Below, in pieces: positions 58,146 to 64,000 of a stretch of DNA of 64,000 nucleotides. Origin of the DNA: Haberlea rhodopensis (Eukaryota; Streptophyta; Magnoliopsida; Lamiales; Gesneriaceae); NCBI GenBank assembly GCA_907163345.1, contig CAJQUN010000413.1, positions 124,001 to 188,000 on the forward strand. The letters are read 5' to 3'. Within the stretch, counting starts at the first letter, position 1, and every line of letters starts with the position of its first letter. The notes under the pieces are model-generated. The model did not search any database. It saw nothing but the letters and a program-made list of their open reading frames with translations, and had not been told where the DNA came from. The translations under genes were made by a program, and so were the position numbers.

Positions 58146-58484
58146 CCTTTCTCTGGCTCCAGTATCAAAATAATTTTCACCGAAAGAGCCACAATTTCCA
58201 AACCATCCGCTTCCATTGAACACGAAATCAAAGCTGCATCACAGCACTCCTCACGAGTTCTATCCTCCGAGTGTTCCTGTCCTTCGCAAAACATAGCTAC
58301 GTCGGATTTTTCGTGAATTATGATGCCGAGGTGGCGGCTGTTTCTCCAGGCGCCGCGAGTGAAGCTCAAGGTAACACGAGTCAGGATTTTCCTAAGGCGG
58401 AGCAGCGGCGGATAATTGGAGGCGTTGGAGAGCTAAGGTTTTGGCGCGAGTACGCACGCCGAGTGATGATTGTGACATCTCCAT
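58146..58484 (-). pseudogene. KRP/ICK CDK-inhibitor pseudogene, exon 1
   Basis: Minus strand from ATG 58484. It encodes MEMSQSSLGVRTRAKTLALQ, the conserved KRP N-terminal motif, then CYLELHSRRLEKQPPP (the YLxLRSRRLxK motif). The exon closes with FGENYFDTGARER before a GTACAT donor at 58145-58144. All three are in one frame, but four stops interrupt it (TAG after codon 30, then TAG, TGA and TGA). The matching STRESTPCS continuation is the exon ending at 30966, 27 kb downstream. The join is one base out of frame. KRPs inhibit CDK-cyclin activity; this is a dead copy. Confidence 0.8.
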
Positions 58485-58564
58485 GAGCGCCGTGTCAGCT
58501 GTGGTTTTAGCTTTCCTCATGTACTTCCCCATGAATGGAGGGAGGGTTTTGTGAGCCTAAAAGG

Positions 58565-58769
58565 TAGTGGTGTCAAACGGGCCGTGTCGTTTAATCGTGC
58601 CGGCATGGCCCATGGGTCGGCACCCTATAGCCCGGCACGACCCATGCTACAGTGTCATGTTTGGCACGGCACGACACTGTAACAAAACGTGTCGTGCCGT
58701 GCCGTGACGCTCCGTGACATGCTATGCTTATGCCGTGTCTCGTACCGTCCGCTCCGTTTGACATCTCTA
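58565..58769. mobile_element. 205-bp hAT MITE
   Basis: TAGTGGTGTCAAACGG at the left end and CCGTTTGACATCTCTA at the right are inverted repeats (14 of 16), flanked by the perfect 8-bp duplication CTAAAAGG (58557-58564 and 58770-58777). The centre is rich in CGTGCC and GGCACG words that can fold on themselves. Confidence 0.92.
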
Positions 58770-58777
58770 CTAAAAGG

Positions 58778-59142
58778 TAAGAGATTTCATGAAGACGATA
58801 TGTGCGTTTATAAAATTATGTTTTATTATGAAATTAGGGTAAATTTTGAGGAGGGAGGACACGCCCTTTAAATAGTGCTTTATTCAACTTACTTTTAGTA
58901 CAGTTAGCGTCGTGTATAGCATGTTGTAAATTTGTAATGATGAAATATATATAAAAATACTTTCTAAAAATTGTTGTTTTAGCCTTCTTATTTTAAAAAT
59001 ATGATCCATCTCTCGTGCTATATCTTTTTATATCAAATCATAGAAAAAGTAGATGTAATTTTTCATTCATAAGTTACAACTAGAGAGCTGAACTCGTAAT
59101 ACAGTTATTCAACAGGGAGTTTATCCACCAGAGGGGAATTTA
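58778..59142. other. Intergenic, no gene seen
   Basis: AT-rich with only short frames. Confidence 0.6.
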
Positions 59143-59577
59143 TAGGGATGGCAATGGAGCGGAACCCGTATTGAACCCCGTCAGGGTGAGTCTGGACCCG
59201 CTTCAACATGGTTTTGAAGCGCCTACCCCTGATACCAACCGTAAGGGCCCGGTCCTAATCATATTTTAGTTATCACACAATGATTATTTCCTTCAATTCC
59301 AATTTTACTAGTTGGTGGATAATTTAAATTGACTTTTCCTTGATGAATTCAATTATTCTCCAAATTCTTAATTATTAATCATCGTGTTTTGTATAATTAT
59401 TGTTAATCCGGATTAATTAGTAGAGGGACCTGTCCCGCTATACATATATTAATTTTTCAAAAATTTAATATTAAATATACATTTCACTTCTTTGGTCGAA
59501 TAATAAAGTGTCATTATTTAATTTTATATCAAAACTCAATCATTTTAAAGAAGTTTGACATTTTGAAAGGAACGAGA
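59143..59577. mobile_element. Second, damaged copy of the 24.5-kb hAT MITE, with an insert
   Basis: It begins TAGGGATGGCAATGG and follows the reverse complement of the MITE at 24492-25041. First comes the GTCTGGACCCGCTTCAAC block; after 59434 come the AT-rich centre words (CCGCTATACAT, TTATTTAATTTTATATCAAAA, GACATTTTGAAAGGAA). A 190-bp stretch (about 59241-59433) is foreign to the MITE. Its left end, read in reverse, resembles the 3' end of the LTRs at 20146 and 61489. The right end of the MITE is missing and gives way to the tandem array. Confidence 0.7.
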
Positions 59578-59683
59578 ACTAGAATAAGGTATCATGCTTT
59601 GCCCATTTTCAAACGTGACAAGAAAATCCGATGATTCAAACGTTGTTACTATGTTTTGGATATTAACAAAATAAGGAATAGGG

Positions 59684-59727
<44 letters not shown>

Positions 59728-60028
59728 GATTAAACAAGAAAAGTACATCAAAGGCCATACTAGAATAAGGTATCATGCTTTGCCCATTTTCAAACGTGAC
59801 AAGAAAATCCGATGATTCAAACGTTGTTACTATGTTTTGGATATTAACAAATAAGGAATAGTGATTATATATATATATATATATAATATTAGATTAAACA
59901 AGAAAAGTACATCAAAGGCCATACTAGAATAAGGTATCATGCTTTGCCCATTTTCAAACGTGACAAGAAAATCCGATGATTCAAACGTTGTTACTATGTT
60001 TTGGATATTAACAAAATAAGGAATAGGG

Positions 60029-60085
<57 letters not shown>

Positions 60086-60290
60086 TTAAACAAGAAAAGT
60101 ACATCAAAGGCCATACTAGAATAAGGTATCATGCTTTGCCCATTTTCAAACGTGAGAAAATCCGATGATTCAAACGTTGTTACTATGTTTTGGATATTAA
60201 CAAGTTAAATAAGGAATAGGGATTATATATATATATACATGTATATATATACATATATATATGTGTGTATATATATATATGTATATATAT
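59578..60290. repeat. Tandem array, 164-192-bp unit with internal AT microsatellite
   Basis: Units start with ACTAGAATAAGGTATCATGC at 59578, 59759, 59923 and 60115. Each consists of about 140 nearly identical bases plus an AT tract of different length; the last tract (60226-60290) is impure, with GTATAT and TGTGTG interruptions. Open frames with Tyr-Ile runs come from the AT tracts. Confidence 0.93.
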
Positions 60291-60299
60291 ATAATGGAC

Positions 60300-61489
60300 C
60301 TTGAATGGTTGATTCAAATATATATACTATTTTGTGTAGTTTAATGTGGTGAATTGAATTCTTCCATCATCCCCGTGAAGGATACTGAGAACAGATGCAG
60401 CAAAATAAATGGTATGTTGCGATCGAGTAACATACGATATGTATTTGTATCAGTTCATTTATGATTTGTTGAATTATATATAAATTACGTGAAATTATGT
60501 TGCTACGTGATTTATTTAAATTATGAGGTATTCATATCATTCCTGGTTTGATACATCGGTGTATGAAAATAAATGTTTTGTTACATCGATGCATGACATA
60601 CACGTTGAGATACGATTCTTTGATACCTGCTATTTTGATTCTGTCAATTATCGGGGATTGGTACCGCGATACTATGTTGGTATTACATGGCCCGAAAAGC
60701 ATAGGGAATAATGGTCCCCTTTACTTGATACGATTTGTTGAGACAGATATTGGTGGCACCTTGATGATGTCATCCGTCTAGATATCTCTATATGATTATG
60801 TGATGTCAGGACCTGGGGTTTGTGGCGCTTTGCTGACGTCAATCCTTTGGATACCCTATAGGCTTGACAATCTCGAGCTATTCTGATATGTTTGGACTTT
60901 CTTTTATTGATTCAGATATTACTCAGTGAATGGGTGTACGATATGATACCGACATGACATGACATGCATTCCATTTCATTTCATATATATTTTTATAGAT
61001 ACATGTTGTATATTCTATGATCGTTCCATATTGAGCTTTTGCTCACCCCCAAGGGGAAGGGGGTTGTTGTTGTTGTCTTGATGTGTGAACAATAGCAGGT
61101 AGTGCAGGTGGTCAAGACCCCAGAAAGGTCACGTCTGGTGGAGCCACAGTTGAGATTTTATTCTTGTTTACCCCAGTAGTCTATTTACCAGGGGTGTGTC
61201 CTGAGGTGTGACGAGTTTATGTATTTAGTTTATTTTAGCCCAGTATGGATATCTGTTTATTAGTTTGATATGTATATGTTGGTTTATATTGATGGGTATA
61301 AAACTGATGGTATCTACATATATTTTCAATATATGTCTATTGATATTGGTGGTATGTTACTCGTACGATGAGGTCATGCCGAAATTTTTAGGGCCACATG
61401 TTAATAAATTATAAACTAATTTTTTGCTGTTTATGCTATAATTATCATCGTGCGACCATTAATCATATAATTAGGATTGGACCCTCACA
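60300..61489 (+). repeat. LTR G2 (same family as 19290-20146)
   Basis: Shares with G1 the blocks GGTGGCACCTTG, GATACATGTTGTATATT, GCTCACCCCCAAGGGG, CCCCAGTAGTCT, TGTGACGAGTTTATGTAT and AAATTTTTAGGGCCACAT, and ends TTGGACCCTCACA. No primer site or proteins follow at 61490, so it is a solo or truncated LTR. The left end is not resolved. Confidence 0.65.
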
Positions 61490-61820
61490 CAAAATGCTGG
61501 TTGTCGTTCTGATTTGCCTGTGTCTTAGATGAGGTGATAAGAATAGGTATGGTGTCTCCTGAATCTCCCATGCCATCGTGTAGGAGGGCATCGAAGAAGG
61601 TTGAAATTGCCTGCAATTATCCTCTTAGCAGCCTGCAGCCTTAGCATCATGTTGTGCATAGCATTAGATTTCATGATTTCAAACTTTTGATCTGAGGTGT
61701 GTTGCTGATTAAACATCCATGAAGCTTGGAAATACTTTAGCAACAAACTTGACAGAGGTCGTAGCCTATTTCCACTACACAGTCCTTGCATCTGCTGCAT
61801 CCATCACCAAGTAATGGATA
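61490..61820. other. Unassigned; one unrecognised minus frame
   Basis: A 91-codon minus frame (61800-61525) starting MQQMQGLCSGNRLRPLSS has a balanced composition but no motif I know. It may be an exon of a lost gene or chance. Confidence 0.3.
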
Positions 61821-62400
61821 TGTCACGCCCTGGTCACAGGTCCGCGTAAGCGTGACTACATAGTGGATTCATGTAGCAACTACTCCATATCCATTCTCGC
61901 TTTATGAAAATGGTTAAACCAAGTTGCTCATTATAAATCATTTTAAACTTTCAAGTTTTACCAGTGGGACAAAATGACCCATTCTTCAGTACGTAACTTC
62001 CTCGTCACGCCTTAACCATCGATCCATCAGTGTCGGGAATCTAGAGATGGCTCTCATGCATGTAGCACTTTGACCCGCAGGTTCAAGAGCTGGTCCACAT
62101 GCATGTAGCACTTTGTCTCGCAGGTTCAAGGTGTGGCTCCAATGCATTTAGCACTTTGTCCCACAGGTTCAAGAGGTGGCTCCCACGCACGTAACATTTT
62201 GACACACATAGCATTTATGTCTTATCTCCCAGTGGTCCTGCTAGTGACCGGCTCAAATACCATTATGTCATGCACCGGTCTCGGGCCCAGTAGCAACTTC
62301 TTTGTATCTGTTCTCGTTCTACAAAAAATGAGTGACCCAAGTTGCTATAGTAGTCCATTGTAACCCACTATAAACCATTTTAAACTTTCATTTTTTACTC
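61821..62400. repeat. Repeat block with LTR-like start
   Basis: Begins TGTCACGCCCTGG, like the edge of solo LTR E. A region of about 90 bp (GTAGCAACT ... CAAGTTGCT ... CATTTTAAACTTTCA) occurs at 61874-61955 and again at 62291-62390. Between them (62049-62205) is a tandem repeat of about 43 bp with the core GCATGTAGCACTTTG and CGCAGGTTCAAG, three and a half copies. Probably a remnant of a transposable element, class unknown. Confidence 0.55.
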
Positions 62401-62569
62401 ATATGAGACAAGAGAAGACTCAATAAATTAGAAACCTTGTAATGTTTGATTGTAAGAAATATAGTAGTCTTCCAGCCTTACAGGTGCAAGTCCCGGATCC
62501 CCTTGGCTCCTTTCCTTTTAAATTGTATATATGAACTTAATGGCTTTTCTTGGTTTGATTAGATTTGTT
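62401..62569. other. No gene seen
   Basis: Short AT-rich link between the repeat block and the LINE fragment. Confidence 0.5.
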
Positions 62570-63050
62570 CTATCTTAGAGGTTAGACTGGATGCCTTTTA
62601 TAGATCGGGGTCTGCCTTAGATTCTCTCCCATCAAGGTCTCTTTTTTAGCATGGAAAGTACTTCAAAACAGGGTGGCAACCAAAGTAAACTTAAATCGGA
62701 GGGGGCACTTGCTGAAGGACTCTCAACAGAATGCCCATTTTGCGGTGTCCAAGAAGAGGATGTAGCTCATCTTTTCTTCACATGCACCTTCTCGCACAAC
62801 ATTTGGATGGATTGCTACAGTTGGCTTGGAATTCATATGGTAACCCACCCAAATCCAACCTCCCGCTTTCTTCATCACTCGAACGTGATGCTTGGGTTTC
62901 AATGAATGAGATTTTGATCGCAATGTGGAACTGCGTGGTTTGGAGTATGTGGAACCTTCAGAATACGGTGATTTTCAATGAATAAAGTCCAGAATCTCCT
63001 TCCACTCTAGATAGAATAAAAATCCGTCTTTGGTCTTGGCTAGTAAACAA
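62570..63050 (+). pseudogene. LINE (L1-type) C-terminal fragment, zf-RVT region
   Basis: In one frame: VSFLAWKVLQNRVATKVNLNRRG (about 62630-62702). After a one-base deletion in a G run (62699-62704): STECPFCGVQEEDVAHLFFTC and FSHNIW (ORF 62651-62905). In a third frame: ILIAMWNCVVWSMWNLQNTVIF (62731-62985). This is the zinc-finger tail downstream of RT in plant LINE elements. RT and endonuclease are absent, and no poly-A end is clear. Confidence 0.85.
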
Positions 63051-63659
63051 AAATATAGGCTTGGAGTTATATTCGGTAAACGACTGGTTCCGATTTCCTC
63101 TCTTATGCTTGAACCTAGCCTAATGATGGCTGGGTCGTTCTATTTTTTCTTCGGAATGCCGTATCAAACATGTAATCTTGTACTTTTTTCGAGCACTACC
63201 AAAGCTTCATCTAACATACCTTGGCAAAAAAAAGAAAAAAGATTGATCAGTGATTTTATTATTGTCTATCTTATTGTCTATCTTATTTTCCCTCACTACT
63301 AAAATGTATGATTAAAAACTATTTTTGGACCCAAATACACAAATTACTTCTCACTCTCTCAAACCCTACTATAGAAACAATTCTTCCAAACCTACCCTGC
63401 ATCAAAATGTTTGTTTATTGTTTTATTTAAAAATAAAATTCATTGAATTTGTTAAATAATACTTTGTCAAATTAATATTAATATCTCTTCCATTTTTTAT
63501 GGGATGCGTAATGTATGTAATTGTTATATTTGGGTTTATTTTAGTATTTAATGAAACACGTGGACATTATATTTGAGAACGCTATCTATTTTTCTGAAGA
63601 AAATGAATTTTATTATAAATATGTGATTTTACATCTTATTTGTTAATTTCCTTAATGTA
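63051..63659. other. Intergenic, no gene seen
   Basis: AT-rich; may include the eroded LINE 3' end. Confidence 0.5.
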
Positions 63660-64000
63660 GAGCTATGTTCAAGTATTATATAAAGTTTATATGCAATTGC
63701 TTGAGTTAAATAATCGATTAAATGAGGTAAATACTGAGCTGTTGCTTTGTGTTGCTTGTTTGAATCCATTCAACTCTTTTGAAGCTTTTAACAAACAGAA
63801 GTAGTTCGATTAGAAGAATTCTATCCAAATGATTTTCAAGGTGCCGAACTTTTGGCATTGTCGGACCAACTCGAGAATTTTGTTATGGATATGCGCTTAA
63901 ATATTGATACTTCTAATGTCAAAGGGTTTGGTGATATAACTCAAATAATGGTTGAAATTAGAAGAGATGTGGCATACCCATTGGTTTACAAGCTTATAAG
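63660..64000 (+). pseudogene. ZMYM1/hAT-like transposase fragment, open at window end
   Basis: LNNRLNEVNTELLLCVACLN and then FNSFEAFNKQK are read at about 63707-63803. After a frameshift and TAG come EFYPNDFQGAELLALSDQLE, NFVMDMRLN and YPLVYKLI (63812-64000). These blocks match the C-terminal part of the zinc-finger MYM-type-1-like family, hAT-derived transposases common in plants. The dimerisation end, if present, lies beyond the window. Confidence 0.75.

Noticed and set aside
59830..60132. 100-codon frame with Tyr-Ile runs
   Set aside because: Translation of AT microsatellites in the tandem array, not a protein.
59241..61489. A 2.2-kb element with terminal inverted repeats (GGGCCCGGTCCTAAT versus ATTAGGATTGGACCC)
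   Set aside because: Sequence continuing the MITE resumes at 59434 and a tandem array follows, so the two ends do not bound one element. The likeness is better explained by an inverted LTR-end fragment.
61525..61800. 91-codon minus frame as a gene
   Set aside because: No recognisable motif, splice context or relative; kept only as an unassigned stretch.

Overview
This is a stretch of a plant nuclear genome. The evidence is plant-type LTR retrotransposon lineages (a Tekay-like chromovirus, a Tat-lineage element with a second RNase H, an Athila-like element), a Mutator-like element carrying a plant mobile domain gene, several hAT and Harbinger-type elements, and remnants of intron-containing plant genes. 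The AT-rich background and the element types suit a eudicot, but I cannot name the species. No bacterial or organellar feature, CRISPR array, rRNA or tRNA gene was seen.

Layout. (1) 1-20.6 kb: a small Harbinger-like element (73-807), then a GC-rich tract split by two complete LTR retrotransposons, each with a perfect 5-bp target duplication: A (1605-10436, coding but decayed Tekay-like) and B (10550-18733, about 2.6-kb LTRs and no coding capacity). A degenerate LTR with a PBS remnant follows (about 19.3-20.15 kb). (2) 20.6-27.2 kb: a decayed autonomous hAT, the last two exons of an NSE1-like gene, a 550-bp hAT MITE with an 8-bp duplication, and a four-exon BSD-domain gene with one in-frame stop. 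(3) 27.2-58.5 kb: a non-autonomous TIR element (28609-29494), then the two halves of one KRP/ICK cyclin-dependent kinase inhibitor pseudogene on the minus strand. Exon 1 is at 58146-58484 and the last exons at 30589-30966. The gap is filled by a 6.06-kb MULE (31411-37474) and a 19.8-kb minus-strand Tat element C (38060-57846). C itself contains element D (41627-47715) and solo LTRs E (48662-50548) and F (52692-55160). C, D, E and F each have perfect 5-bp target duplications, so the nesting order can be read directly. (4) 58.5-64 kb: a 205-bp hAT MITE, a second copy of the 24.5-kb MITE, a 160-190-bp tandem array with internal AT microsatellites, an LTR related to the one at 19.3 kb, a LINE fragment and a ZMYM1/hAT-like transposase fragment running off the window.

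How the parts relate. The host genes seen (NSE1-like, BSD, KRP) all carry lesions. The autonomous-type elements are also broken: A has an altered RT catalytic box and C has lost an integrase Asp. D looks youngest, because its LTRs differ at only about four positions. Several LTR families share two short modules that resemble a splice donor and a splice acceptor. Two unrelated LTR families carry clusters of the palindrome GATCGATC. The two MULE-like elements have termini made of short, diverging palindromes.
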